A DNA stretch of 64,000 nucleotides from Paracentrotus lividus (taxonomy: Eukaryota; Echinodermata; Echinoidea; Camarodonta; Echinidae), in assembly GCA_940671915.1 (NCBI GenBank), contig CALNVZ010001006.1:16300-80299 (forward strand). Direction: 5' to 3'. The notes beneath the pieces are model-generated. The model saw only the letters and a program-made list of their open reading frames with translations. It was not told the DNA's origin and did not search any database. Shown here piece after piece: positions 1-12,668 of this stretch (its first letter is position 1; each line of letters starts with the position of its first letter). The translations under genes were made by a program, and so were the position numbers.

Positions 1-810
1 GTGCCCATCTCTCCGCTCGGATCTTCATGTTTGGTTAAGAACATTGGACCTATTTCAGATTTCTTTATCCTCTATTCTTAACTCCTCTCCTCCTTGCAGC
101 AGCGATCAGGGTAGAATAAGCCGTGTGAAATGTCCATAATGCTGGCAGGTAGAAACATGTTTAACAGATATTCTCTGTTTCCTAGCCTTCAATATATGCG
201 TCATTGCTATTTCGTCCAGCATCAGTGGCCATCTTCAGTGGAAGAACCCAAACTTCAGGCACCACAATCTTCAGTTTACTTGGGAGGGTACATCTATCGA
301 TACATTTTAGTCCATCTTTCACATCGCCTGGTCCTCATTAATTGGTTCTTGTGAGACAGCTCCTTATCGAACTAGCACCACAAGCTCTTAACAGGGGCTT
401 CTGATATTGTTGGAATGACCTCATCCGCTACACTGTTTACGTGTCCTGTCATCTACCCTTCCGTCCCTGATGGTCAGGTTCCTGATACTTTGGTGTTAAC
501 TTCATCCTACACCAGCTTATCAGCTCGTCATTTGCTCAAGAGCCTTCATCGATGAGTAAAGTCGGGTCAACATGAATGCTCGTATTTCTTGCAGCTTGAG
601 TCCAGGTTCGATCTTAAGTACCCCTTCAACTGGAAAATGCAGCTACACATGTAGCTCCTTTCTCTTTTGAACAAATAGGATTCGATAGATGGCACACCCA
701 ATTCGAATGCCTACAACTGAAGGAGCTGATAAGCTGACGTGAAATTCCTTGGTGGTAAATCTCATCTTAGAAGTCCTGAAAGTAGCACTCAGGAAGTTGC
801 TAATGAGTTT
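1..810. other. No gene recognised
   Basis: Moderately AT-rich sequence without a long open frame on either strand. The short frames show no recognisable domain. I see no tRNA-like or transposon termini here. Confidence 0.5.
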
Positions 811-812
811 AT

Positions 813-846
<34 letters not shown>
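811..846. repeat. TG dinucleotide microsatellite
   Basis: Nearly perfect run of TG units. It accounts for the Cys-Val and Thr-His runs in the short frames on both strands, which are not genes. Confidence 0.95.
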
Positions 847-1951
847 CGATGGAGTTGGTTGTGAGGGTGTGTGCCATGTGTTCCCGTGCATGCACAAATG
901 TAGTTTTTGTCTGTTTATGCCTACATACCCGCTCAAATTTTGTGTAAAAGACCAAAATCATCATTAAAGTTTATTATTGGTCATGTGACTATTTCTCACA
1001 GACCTCGTTCAAAGTTCACGTTGAAAAAACAAAGAAAAACAAATAAATTGCACAAATGAAATTAATGGGCATCCATCATGAAATAATAATTTTTGTGGCT
1101 TTACATATTTTTAATGTTATGAAGGATATCTGAACAACTTTTTTTACAACGTTTGACTTAAGTTGATGAAATTATAGCATATAAGGTTCAAAACTTGCAT
1201 AAATTTGCATAATAAATAGTTTCAAAACATTACAATATTTTTTTCTTAAATTTTTAATTGCTGTATTCTAGTAATTTAACATGATATTTATGTGGTGGGT
1301 GCGAAATTAGGCGGCCATTATGAGGGTATAAAGTGGAATAAAACCAGGGAGGAATGGATACATTAAGCTCAAAAATGGTCAATTTGGCGGTCATTTTGTT
1401 TATGCAAATTAGTGGTGGAAAACGTGAGAAATCGGCTTGGGAACCGGTCTTATCAAGATTCAGACATTTGAATTGATGGAAATACCGGTCCCCAACTTTT
1501 ACCTAAAAATGCTTCCAAAAGCTTATAGAGGCCGCTTTTTTGAAAATGGCTCTAGACTATACAGCGCACACACAGTCACCCCAATTGACGTGTGACCTCT
1601 ACATAGCCCACCGTGTTGAAGTGTAGCAAGTTAACTAGTTAAGGCCACCCTGTAAAAACTACAAGGCGAAATGTAACCGAACTTTCAGTTTTCTCAAGGA
1701 AATTTATTCCCTATCACATAATTTTTCAGCAATTAAATTGTTAATTGTGAATCACAGAATGGTTCGTGAAATTCTATTACGATATTGCTGCACTTAATGG
1801 GCCTGGCATCAAAACTACTCGACCCACTATAGATGAACCCACATGCCAATCAAGCTTATGAAATAACCTTTCTAATGACGTCGACCTCATTTTCATACTA
1901 CCCTGGCAAAATTGTGCTAGGGTCGTGTAAAGAAACCCTCAAGAAGTCGGT
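847..1951. other. AT-rich noncoding stretch
   Basis: No open frame of interest. The part from about 1,300 to 1,560 has repeated GGCGGCCATT-like and AAAATGGC-like words typical of a dispersed repeat, but I could not find its ends. Confidence 0.4.
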
Positions 1952-1955
1952 TTAT

Positions 1956-2705
1956 TAGGGTGCTTTCGGTGGACTACGGAGGACCTTATCTAGAACGTTA
2001 GCATGGCGAAGAGCTATATTTTCAAAAGAGCTCAAAACCCCAAACCCTGCATACTGATAGTACGGCGAAAAGAGGGCATGAAACTGGTATTTCCTTGAAA
2101 CAACTGGGAAAGCGTTTAAATTTCGAGAAACCGTGTGCAAAATCGAGCGTTTCCCATAGTTACGAATACCGGTGTAAGGTTTCCCGTTGTCAAATCTAGG
2201 ACGTTAAGTTGGGGTGGAATTACGTTCTAGATGAATCTAGAACGTTAATCTGGGGTGCACTTACGTTCTCAATGACCAGCCAATCAGAGAGGGCTTTAAT
2301 AGGAATGTATACAGGCATTTCCCCCTTTGCTAAAACATAAAAGAAGCATACTTTGAGTTGACTAATCATAATGGCAGGGCGGTAGTTTATTTCTTTTCAT
2401 ATCAGCAATGTTTTAGGTCAGCTGTTATACGCATAGACGCATTTGACACAATAAAACCTTGGTATGAAAAAAAAAAAGAACTGGGTATCCCCAGTAAAGT
2501 AGCCTTTTGATTGAATTCGTATTGCAACAATAGACGTTACAATATCTCACAAGCCAAAGGGAACATGTGCGGTTACCGTTGGAAACTTTTATTCAAAGTT
2601 ATTGAAGAAGATAGAAAACGAGGATTTGCAGGCATTTTGAAAATAGTGCCCTCTTTTATGCTAACGTTCTAGATAAGCTCCCCGTAGTCCAGCGAAAGCT
2701 CACTA
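1956..2705 (+). mobile_element. Non-autonomous DNA transposon, family A
   Basis: Terminal inverted repeats of about 45 bases: the left end begins TAGGGTGCTTTCGGTGGACT, and the right end reads TAGTGAGCTTTCGCTGGACT on the other strand. Both continue into a shared block ending in CTAGAACGTTAGC. TTAT lies on both sides (1,952-1,955 and 2,706-2,709), a plausible 4-base target duplication. No transposase frame is present in its 750 bases. A second copy in the opposite orientation lies at 47,081-47,817, and again at 27,305-28,055 in the duplicated assembly copy. Superfamily not assigned. Confidence 0.8.
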
Positions 2706-2710
2706 TTATG

Positions 2711-3930
2711 GGGCAAGTCCACGCTATTTGTTCCCAAGTTTGTTATTTTTCGACTTTTTGACCATTTTTGTGTCAAGTGTGTCAGTGGGTTTGTAAAGGT
2801 ATGCATAATGTGTCATATATCACCATAAAGGATATGAACTAAACTTAATGCAAATGAGGTCAAAAAGTCATTTTAAGGTCATATGACGTCAGAAGGCTCA
2901 TTAATATTCATGAAAAAATAATAAAATGCATTAAAATAGCTATTTTCAACCATTTCAAAAAGAGGTTTGTCATAGGAGTACAACCAAAAAGTATGTATTT
3001 TCTGTTTCTATATTTTCTTGGCTAACTCTGGTGAAAATATCACGGACCTAGCACAGAGCTTTCAATATTTTTAGACTTAAAATATTCAGGTCTCAGAAAT
3101 AATCTCACAAAAGTTACTGAGCTGATGTAAAAAACATGCATTTTCATTACTCACCTCCCACCTTTAGAAATTAAACAAAATAAGTGTTTTTTTACATTTG
3201 TGTTTGGTATTATGTTTCTTTTGTTTAATCAGAGAGATTTTTTAACAAAACATGTTGCTACGCCTCGGCTACACCAATTGTTAAATGAAAAATATTACAG
3301 GGAATAATTGTCCCGTGTGTTACCTGTCCCGTTTGTTACCAGACATATTTTTTTTAAACTTGACCTTACCAGAAAACTCGAAATTGTATTGACGTTAAAA
3401 TATGTCCTTACAATGTTTATTACATGTTTAAGAGTATTTTTGATTGGCTGGCTTCTTCACACCTTTTACATCCCCCTTTTTGTTCTCTCCCTCTTGGCTT
3501 GCCACTCAGGTGTAGCTTTTCTCTGTCTTTCTCTATATCCATGTTTGTTCCCTACTTTTCTGTGTCAATTTGTCTCTGACGAAGATTCTGCTAGGATCGA
3601 AAGCTCAGGCTCCTTTTGACTTCATGTTTAAGAGTATAAGACTATTCAAGTATAGATCTACTTTTTAAATCCAGAGTTATATGTAAACAAAGTCAAAATT
3701 TGATTCATTTTTTTTTGTGGTCCCGTTTGTTACCGACGAATAAATGATCATAAATTAATTATAAATTGAGTTATTTAAACTATTTTTTATGTTTTTGTTG
3801 AAGATTCTTAGTACCTTCAAGAATATAGGCTACCTACGGATTGAGATTTCATTTAAGAATTTTCAAACAAGCCCTATTTTTAGCTCTGAATGTCCCGTTT
3901 GTTACAGCAAAAAATAGCGTGGACTTGCCC
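2711..3930 (+). mobile_element. Non-autonomous DNA transposon, family B, copy 1
   Basis: Begins GGGCAAGTCCACGCTATTT and ends with its exact reverse complement, a 19-base perfect inverted repeat. TATG flanks both sides (2,707-2,710 and 3,931-3,934). It has no coding capacity. It is nearly identical to the copy at 42,446-43,460, except that it is about 200 bases longer because of a nested insert at 3,438-3,622. The 4-base target duplications differ between copies (TATG here, TTTA there), so it is not a TTAA-specific piggyBac-type element. Confidence 0.9.
3438..3622 (+). mobile_element. Short retro-insert nested in family B
   Basis: A 185-base segment absent from the other family B copies. It is bounded by a 15-base direct repeat, CATGTTTAAGAGTAT (3,423-3,437 and 3,623-3,637), that occurs once in the uninterrupted copies. 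This is the pattern of target-primed reverse transcription. The insert is pyrimidine-rich. Near its right end it carries CTGACGAAGATTC, a 5-base loop, then GGATCGAAAGCTC, in which GATTC pairs with GGATC. This resembles the tails of Penelope-like or other truncated retroelements. No coding capacity. Confidence 0.8.
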
Positions 3931-3987
3931 TATGGTTTAAGCGGGTTTATGGTGAAAAAGGTCGCGGTGATTTTGCAGTGGGCAGTA

Positions 3988-4855
3988 GGGGAGACCGGGG
4001 ACAATTGTAACACGGGGCAATTGTAACGGAGGCTCCCATCCCTAGCAGAATTAATTGCGCATGAGTTGCGTATTTAAATTTCGTTCATCCGCAACAAAAA
4101 ATAAAAACAAAACAAACAATCCGCAATTCATACGCAAATCATCCTAAAAAGCCAGTGGGACCGCGCCTTAACATGTGTACAGAGCATGTGCTTTTCATCG
4201 ATCCACATGCTGTTTGAGTGTAAACAGATTTAACGGTTCGTTGAACTTTTTACATTAAAAAAAAAAAAAAAAAAAAAGTTTTTTGAGCAGGAAAGTAATA
4301 TTTCACACTATCCAATGTTTTTCTTCTGGACAAATATGTGGTTGAGCTATGGCTCTCATTTTTATTTATATAGAAATTATATTCTTAGGCCTGTATTTTG
4401 CTAAAGTTTCAACGATGAATACCTGAGCTAAGATAGAAAAAAAATCTCTCTGAATATGGTCGCCCACCTCAGGGGCAATAGTAACAATACTGTTAACTAA
4501 GTACCTTTTCTCCGTACCTAGCCCCTGGACAATGCAGCGCGCTGCCATAGACCGCACACAGTATGTACACTGGTGCAATAACCCTATGCTATGCATATAG
4601 CAAGTGGGAAATATAATGTAACTTGAGTCAAGCATTGTCATGTTTTATTATAATTAGCTTATGTGGTTAATGTTGTTTAAATCTTGGACCTGTCAAGTGC
4701 ATATAGCTTTGATAAAGAAAAACAAAATGTTACAATTTCATGTGTTAAAATCCATATTTCGCTTTACTTAATTTTAAGCAAGTGTTTAGCTATAATAAAG
4801 TTGATAAGTCAAATTTGGAGGGAAAAAAAGTGTTACAATTGTCGCCGGTCTCCCC
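3988..4855 (+). mobile_element. Non-autonomous DNA transposon, family C (TA target)
   Basis: Inverted ends of 26 bases with one mismatch, starting GGGGAGACCGGGGACAATTG and finishing with the complementary ...CCGGTCTCCCC. TA lies on both sides (3,986-3,987 and 4,856-4,857), as in the Tc1/mariner superfamily. The 868-base body includes an A-run near 4,257-4,277 and no transposase frame. Confidence 0.85.
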
Positions 4856-5237
4856 TAACTACAAGATGTTCATATTCATGGAAAAACATTACGAAAAACA
4901 TTACGAAAATGCTTATGACTATCAATCGTCTTTTTTAATAGTTCCTCGTCTCCTCTGTCTTTCTTTTCAAATAATTTAAATGTTAAAAACCAACAGATTG
5001 ATAATTTTTAATTTGATTCTTTTTATAATGATACGTGATGTGATATCAAACTTGAATTGATTCATTACCAAAACTATAAAATGTGAGCAGCAATGTCTAA
5101 TCATAATTTATCTCTATTATTGAGTGTGTTTGTTTGTTTTGATGCCGACATCTGTTTGCGATTCTAAACGACACCGATTGGCCTGGGTCCAAATCTATGT
5201 CGTATTCTAAAAGATATACAGTAGGCGTTAATATATA

Positions 5238-5858
<621 letters not shown>

Positions 5859-6305
5859 CCATTTTCAGAGGGGCCACATTCCAAGCTCATCTAATTTGGC
5901 TATGTACCTGTATGAGAAAGAGAAGGTCGTGAAAGTATTTCTTTGCCATTTTTTATTTCCTCAAGAGTGAGAAGGGCGTTAAGTAATTTTCTCGTTCTAA
6001 AATTAGAATTGATCATTATTTCTAATTTTTAGGTAGATATGTTGTAAAAGATGTATTATTCATTCATCGAACAAACTTTTACTTCTCGGGGGCTCCTGAA
6101 AAGGTACTAAAAATGTGTTTCAACCCCCCCCCCCTCAAAAACTTTAAACGCGATTATCTCGCAAACGCAAAAAAACGGGTTAACACAATATGTTCATATT
6201 CATGGAAAAACATTACGATGGGTGTGATTGTGCTATTTATGGGACAAAGTTTAAGTATTTTGTTTATGAACGCCGAAAGATAAGAAGCACGCAATCATTT
6301 TAGAC

Positions 6306-8595
6306 CGGGTGCCCGCGGGGGTCACCCCATCAAAAAAGGAAACCAATTTTCTTGTGTATAGATATAAAGATTGCACCGTCTCATATGAGGAATCGGTCGT
6401 CTGGCAGGTTCTTTGTGGTGGGTATGGCCAGGGGGAGGCCCCAAGGTGGTCCAAAAAAATGAGCTAGATCATCAAAAAGGAAACCCTAAGAAACCTATAT
6501 GAAAAGGTTCGCCATAGTCCACAAGTAGAGAAATCAACAATGCCAGACGTTTTAAGTGGTGGAAAGTGCCCGCCAGACGCCCCCAAAGGGCCCCCAAAAA
6601 TGAGCTAGATCATCAAAAAAGGAAACCTAAGAAACCTATATGAAAAGATTCGCCATAGTCCAGAGATAAAGGAATGAACAATGCCGACGATTTAAGTGGT
6701 GGAAAGTGCCCGCCAGACGCCCCTAAAGTGCCAAAATTAAAAAAATGAGCAGATCATCAAAAAGGAAACCCTAAGAACCTATATGAAAGATTCGCCATAG
6801 TCCTCAGGTAAAGGAATGAACATGCCAGACGATTTAAGTGGTGGAAAGTTGCCCGCCAGACGCCCCAAGGCCCCCAAAAAATGAGCTAGATCATCAAAAA
6901 GGGAAACCCTAAGAAACCTATATGAATAGATTGGTCATAGTCCAGAGGTAAAGGAATGAACAATGCCAGACGATTTAAGTGGTGGAAAGTGCCCGCCAGA
7001 CGCCCCTAAAGTGCCAAAATTTTAAAAAAAATGAGCTAGATCATCAAAAAAGGAAACCCTAAGAAACGTATATGAAAAGATTCGCCACAGTCAACAGGTA
7101 AAGGAATGAACAATGCCAGACGCCCCCAAATGGCCCCAATAATGAGCAAAAATTGAGCAAACCCTAAGAAACCTATATGAACAGATTTGTCATAGTCCAG
7201 AAGTAAAGGAATGAACAATACCAAACGTTTAAGTTTGGAAAGTGCCCGCCAGACACTCCCAAAGGGGCCCAAAATTTAGCTAGCAGTGGAAAGTGCCCGC
7301 CAGACGCCATTAAAGTGCCAAAATGCAGAATACTGAGCTACATCAGTGGGAAGGGAAAGCCAACGAAACATACTTGAACAGATTCTCCATATATCCCAAA
7401 TACGAATGAATAATGCCACACGATTTAAGTGGTGGTGAGTGCTTGCATGACGCCCCAAAGAAGGTCCAGAAATTGAACTACACTGTCCGTCATAAAGGTG
7501 GAATATTTTTTTGCCGCTATAGCGAAATGATTTTGCTCTGACTTAAATTTCTTGAATATGTTTGTCCCTGCTTTTACTTTTTGGGACCCTGGCTATATCT
7601 TTGACATTCTCCCAACCCTTCAAGTGGACCTTTTTCCAAAAAAGTTTTGTCAACCCCTGTGATGCCCATTTTTGTCATTTTTTCTCATTTTGGGGCCCCA
7701 TTTTGTTTTCCCGGCCGATCAAGGCCCCCTCAGTCCTACCCCCAGGAAACGCGACTGAGGTGTACTGTTTTATATTATTCTTTAAGTTAAATCTATATTT
7801 CTGGGGACAGGCTAAGGTCTCCTGTCTAGGGGAGGGATTGAAGTAAAAAACAAGACTGGTGAAAATTCGGAATATTTCATTCCATCTTTATGCTGAAAAC
7901 AAAAGAAATGAAAAACCACCTTTAACCCTTAAATTTTGTTTAGCCTTGATGACAAGGCTGTAAATAGTCATTATTGATAATATTTTATTTTTGATTTATG
8001 TTTGGTTGAGATTTTACAACACAATTTAGGAAAGATAGAAATTTTCATAGTGTAAAAATGAATAAAATGAATGTTGAACACCAATCAAAATAAAATTTGA
8101 CCCCTCCCCTAGACTAAAGAGTCGAGCCTGTAACCATAAATCTAGTTTTAATTAAAAAAAAACAATAACAAATCTCCCCCTCAGACGTGTTTCCTTGGGG
8201 TAGGACTGAGGGGGCCTTAGTGGGTCGCGTAAACAAAAAAGGGCCCCCAAAATAAGAAAAAAATGACGAAAATGGCCATCTTCTGGGGGTGACAAACTTT
8301 TTTGAAGAAAAATCCCCGGGAAGGGTTGAGGGAACGTCCAAGATATATCCAGGATCCCAGAAAGTGAAGGCGGTGACAAATACATTCAAGAAATTAATAA
8401 CGGAGCAACATAATGTCGCTTGAGCCAGAAAAAAATATTCCACCTTTATGACGAACAGTGTAGATCAGCTGGAAATGAAATCCCGTGAAACTAACGGGAA
8501 ATTGTTCGGTAAAGTCCAAATAGGCCTATAAATGACCAATGCCAGACAGTTTAATTGGACGGGAGTGCCCGCCAGATGCCCCAGAAATTAACCGA
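6306..8595 (+). repeat. Tandem satellite array, left arm (~140-base unit)
   Basis: Repeated units carry GAGCTAGATCATC, then AAACCTATATGAAAAGATTC, then GGAAAGTGCCCGCCAGACGC. Copies of the GAGCTAGATC-type word begin near 6,461, 6,602, 6,747, 6,892, 7,032, 7,142, 7,276, 7,335 and 7,474, mostly 110-145 bases apart. Units are uniform on the outer (left) side and increasingly diverged toward 7,480 and beyond. A foldback transposon (7,481-8,460) interrupts the last units; the array motif resumes at 8,461-8,595. The outermost 150 bases (6,306-6,460) match a solitary unit at 20,705-20,947. Confidence 0.85.
7481..8460. mobile_element. Foldback MITE, family E (TA target)
   Basis: Begins CACTGTCCGTCATAAAGGTG and ends with the near-complement CACCTTTATGACGAACAGTG. 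The two halves are inverted copies of each other for about 370 bases each (to about 7,850 and from about 8,095). TA lies on both sides, as in Tc1/mariner-type elements. The 94- and 109-residue frames in the arms are mirror images of the same repeat and are not genes. Confidence 0.9.
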
Positions 8596-10259
8596 TGCAG
8601 GCGCTTATAAAGATATTCTTAATTGTGAAAAATTGAACAAAAAAAAAGGAGTAAAAGCCCCATTTATATCAATAACGATAGGCCTACATACGATTTTATA
8701 TGATCTAGCCTCAATTATAATGCAAAATTATTTTGTCCATTATAATTGTAGTATTGCCGAAATCCAAAAATAATTGGCGAAAGCGGACACTTTCCTATCA
8801 CAGATCAAATGACCTACCACTTAATTTCAATAACTTTCATTTATTTCATGTATAAATGATTTATACTGATGGTTGTAATAATATTATCCAATGATAACGT
8901 CAGTTCTGATAACTTGCCTTTCTATTAATTATGGAATTATTTAAAAACATCTTTTTCGTAAACATACAAGCGTGAAGCGCCCGTTCATGAAAAACTGGAT
9001 AACGCGAACCCCCCCCCACTAACAAAAGAATTGCGTCCTGCTCGACAGATTATGAATGCTCCAACCCCCCCCCCCTAATAAAAGAAAGGAATTCGTGTCT
9101 ACGCTAGTGCTGATAACTATTCAAATAAGTGGACCATCTACAACATGACAATATCATCGAAAAGGGGGTAATCTATTTTTAGAGGGGCCATGTTCTGGGC
9201 TCCTTTATTTTGGCTATTATAAATAGTATGTATCAAATCAGAGGGGGTTAGCGTAGTATGTAGAGTTAAAAGGAATTTCGAAGAGATGGTATCTGGACTA
9301 ACGAGACGCCACTAATAGGGCCTATCCCCATAATGCAGGGGTCGCAAATGAGCACTTGGGATATAAAAATCAAGGGTAGAAATTTGTTTGTACCAAATTT
9401 TGGTCCCGAAGTTGAGTAAAGATAAACACACGAAATGTGATATGTTAGGGTTCGCGTAAAATAATAATAATAATTAGCTCCGGACTTGGTCAAAAGCCAA
9501 GTCAGAGCCAAAAAGAGATCAATGTCTATAGAAGTTTACACTATGGCGCTCGAACAACATATAAGGGGTACACGAATGGCCCGATGCTTTTGTGATCAGA
9601 GCAAAATTTGCAATTTTTCATGATAGTGTGTCCATTCTTGCCCAACTTCTGGACAATGTGACGCGGGCTTTGGCCTGATGTATTATAAGCACAAACAGAA
9701 ATGAGAAAGTTCTTGATACGATAAACCAAAAATATGTACTCTCAAAGAAGCTCCCGTGTGTCTTGTGTTAAAATTTATGTTTCAAGAGTCTGTTAACTTC
9801 AACGGGAGAACTGCCAAACAACTGGTTATGTGCAAACTTAGAACCAATCCTGTATCAGAACAACTTACCCCCTCGACAATTACCCTATGAAAATACCCCC
9901 AAGAAATAGGGTTAAGGTTAAATGCAGAGTTGGGGATATATTCTTGGTGGTGATAGTTGTCCTGGGGTTATTTCTGTCCATAAAGCGAGATCAACAGAGT
10001 CAGTTGATGATTACGAGTTACGACCCACGGTATTCTCACTAGACAATAGGAAATAGTTGACTTGGACCTGTCGGAAACATTTCACCGTATCCTTCAACGG
10101 TTTCTTCCAAAAAAGAGCAATATTGGGCGTAATAGGGACACACTTTATACCTCCCCTTGTACCTTGTACCTAGCGTTCATCACTTCCGAAAAGGTTCTAT
10201 GGGAACTTTAACTGGAAGTATAGCAAGGTGCTTCGATCACCAGAGTTAGCGTTGTGTAT
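8596..10259. other. No gene recognised
   Basis: AT-rich sequence with two C-runs near 9,008 and 9,065, each followed by a CTAAYAAAAGAA word (a short local duplication). At 9,180-9,230 a stretch resembles the AGAGGGGCCA segment of family D. No supported coding region. Confidence 0.4.
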
Positions 10260-11310
10260 AGTCTTAAATTAATGGGGTAAACATGTTGTTGGATACAAGC
10301 CTTTTAGGCTGTGCTGGATTTGATGTCTACTTTAGATTGGGGTAGACCATTCCACAGTTTTAGAGATTCTGGGAAGAATTACTCGGCGAAGGGCTTTGAT
10401 GAACAATAGAATGATCTATTGCCTATCATGTGTTAGCCTACCACTTTGATTTTGGGGTTGTATGAATTCTTGGTCATGTTGGTAGGGGATGTCAAGTTCA
10501 CCGTGGAGGATCTGATGGAGTGTAGTTATACTTTTTGTTTGGCACCTACTCTTTATTTCACCCCAACTTGAGTGTGTTCAGCATTGCCGTTACACTGGAT
10601 TGGGGTTTGAAGTCCTCAAGGACAAACCTTGCAGGTCTTTTTTGGGGTAATTTTTGTAGGAGGTTTATATTCTTCTTGGTTCCTGTGGGGCTGTACGATG
10701 GCATTGTACAGGTTCTCTCTCACAGTCCTCGAGCAGTAGTAGTAATTCCTTTGGATGAAATTGAGCATCTTGGATCCTTTACCTGCAGCAATACTTGACT
10801 GCAAATCCCATTTCGGGTTGTTTTGGATGATGATTGATAGGTATTTGCTCTATTTCACTTCTCCGAAGGTGTTCCCATCATCTGGTAGTTCGTTTTACCA
10901 ACATTGCGCTTTCTGGAGATTCTCATTACTTTGCACCTTGGATAAGTTGAAATTCATGCCCCAAGTACTTGACCAATCTAGCAGGTTATCCAGATAGTTT
11001 TATGAAGTTTTGGGGTTCAAGTGACTGATTGTGTAATGTCGTTAATGTACAGAATAACCAGGTGCGGACAGAGCATGTTCCCTTGCAGGACGCCGCTTAC
11101 TACTTGTAACCAGGGAAATGTACTTCCGTTCACTGCGACTCTGCTTTGGACTCTGCCGATGAGGAAGGCCTCGACCCACGCTAGTGTTTTGCCTCTGATA
11201 CCGTATAGTAGTGCAACTTCTGGAGTAGTCGTCTGTGCGGAAATGCATCAGACGCTTTACTAAAATGTAATATAGCTATATCAGTGCTTTGGTTCTTATT
11301 ATGGCAAGTC
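10260..11310 (-). mobile_element. Decayed LINE reverse transcriptase fragment
   Basis: Reading the minus strand in pieces gives recognisable non-LTR reverse transcriptase words of the Jockey/CR1 type. AILHFSKASDAFPHRRL resembles the palm motif AILDFSKAFDTVPH, with Asp changed to His. SGVLQGNMLCPHLVILYIND resembles the SGVPQGSVLGPLLFLLYIND motif. These are followed by LLDWSSTWGMNFNLSKVQ, SKMLNFIQRN and ENLYNAIVQP from the thumb and C-terminal part. The catalytic FADD block, expected between LYIND and LLDWS, is missing. Several frame changes and stops separate the pieces, so this is an inactive 5'-truncated relic. It lies between the two satellite arms. Confidence 0.8.
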
Positions 11311-11819
11311 GTGGTTACCAGTTGAGACTCCCAAAACCTGGATTTCCCAAATGCATATTGGGCATCTATAATAAGGATCAGAGAGTCAGACTTAGTTATG
11401 TGTTTTTAGGGACCACATGTCATGTTAAAAAAAAGTGGGATTCCTCACCATGTGTTCCAATACTCAGATTTTGAAAATGATGGTTGCTGACATTCAGAGA
11501 TGTTTTGTAGAAATTTCTTGTTTCTGCCTTTGCTGTTTTTTGTTTGTTTGTTTGTTTGTTTATTTGTTTGTTTTTTTTATTATTTTTTTTTTTTAAACAT
11601 TTAGTTCCCCCTTTTTTTGTAGCTCCTAAATTAGAATGTGTGAAAATCACCCATATGGTTCATAGGGTCTCATTTCCAATATCAGTTAGAGACATCCGGA
11701 GGGCATTTTTTTAATGTTCCTTAAATTGGACTAAAGTGAATATCTTGTTACATGGGTTTCTAAATTTGTCCTTTCAAGCTAATTTAGCTAAATATTGCGA
11801 ATTTTGGAACTTTACGGAC
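11311..11819. other. Noncoding stretch with T-rich tracts
   Basis: Contains TTTG repeats and T-runs at 11,535-11,597. Nothing else recognisable. Confidence 0.5.
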
Positions 11820-12465
11820 CTTTAGCAGACACTCCGCAATCCCCAATGCTTAAAATGTTTGGGCATTGTGTATACATGGACTACGTCGAGAAATTTCCCT
11901 ATGGTATCACGGTGCGTCCTTTCTGGCTGATCTAGCTCCTTTTTTTGGGAGGGGGGGGGCCTTATGGGGCGTCTGGCGGGCACTTTCAACCGCTTAAAAC
12001 GTCTGGCATCGTTCATTCCTTTACCTGTGGACTGTGGCGAATCTTTTCATATAGGTTTTTTAGGGTTTCCTTTTTTGATGATCTAGCTCATTTTTGGTGG
12101 CCCTTTGGGGGCGTCTGGCGGGCACTTTCCACCACTTAAAACGTCTGGCATTGTTCATTCCTTTACCTGTGGACTATGGCGAATCTTTTCATATAGGTTT
12201 CTTAGGGTTTCCTTTTTGATGATCTAGCTCATTTTTTTTAATTTTGGCACTTTAGGGGCGTGGCGGGCACTTTCCACCACTTAAATCGTCTGGCATTGTT
12301 CATTCCTTTATCTCTGGACTATGGCGAATCTTTTCATATAGGTTTCTTAGGGTTTCCTTTTTTGATGATCTAGCTCATTTTTGGGGGCCCTTTGGGGGCG
12401 TCTGGCGGGCACTTTCCACCACTTAAAACGTCTGGCATTATTCATTCCTTTACACGTATGTTTCA
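11820..12465 (-). repeat. Tandem satellite array, right arm (inverted)
   Basis: The same ~140-base unit as at 6,306-8,595 but in reverse complement: GATGATCTAGCTC recurs near 11,928, 12,077, 12,221 and 12,364, about 143-149 apart. The units nearest the right edge are the most regular and those at the inner (left) edge the most diverged, mirroring the left arm. The array stops at TTTACACGTATGTTTC. A similar word in inverse orientation (GAACATACGTGTTTACC) starts the solitary unit near 20,705. Confidence 0.8.
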
Positions 12466-12668
12466 ACCGCTCGTTTCGTGGGCGCATCCATGTTGAAATG
12501 TTATAATTAGCATAACCACTGAACCGGATCCGTGAACTTCCGTGAACTTTGTGAACTTTGCCCGCTGTAATTAGCTCCTCCCGTTCGTTAATGAGCAAGG
12601 AAACCCCTCAAAATAATGTGTTTTCCAGTGTGCGCGCCCGGCTGCGCAAATACAAATGAATATTTATG
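12466..12668. other. Spacer with CGTGAACTT repeats
   Basis: Short spacer including the local repeat CCGTGAACTTCCGTGAACTT. No gene. Confidence 0.4.

Noticed and set aside
7562-8443. Two 94-109 residue frames on opposite strands
   Set aside because: They are mirror images arising from the inverted arms of one foldback MITE.
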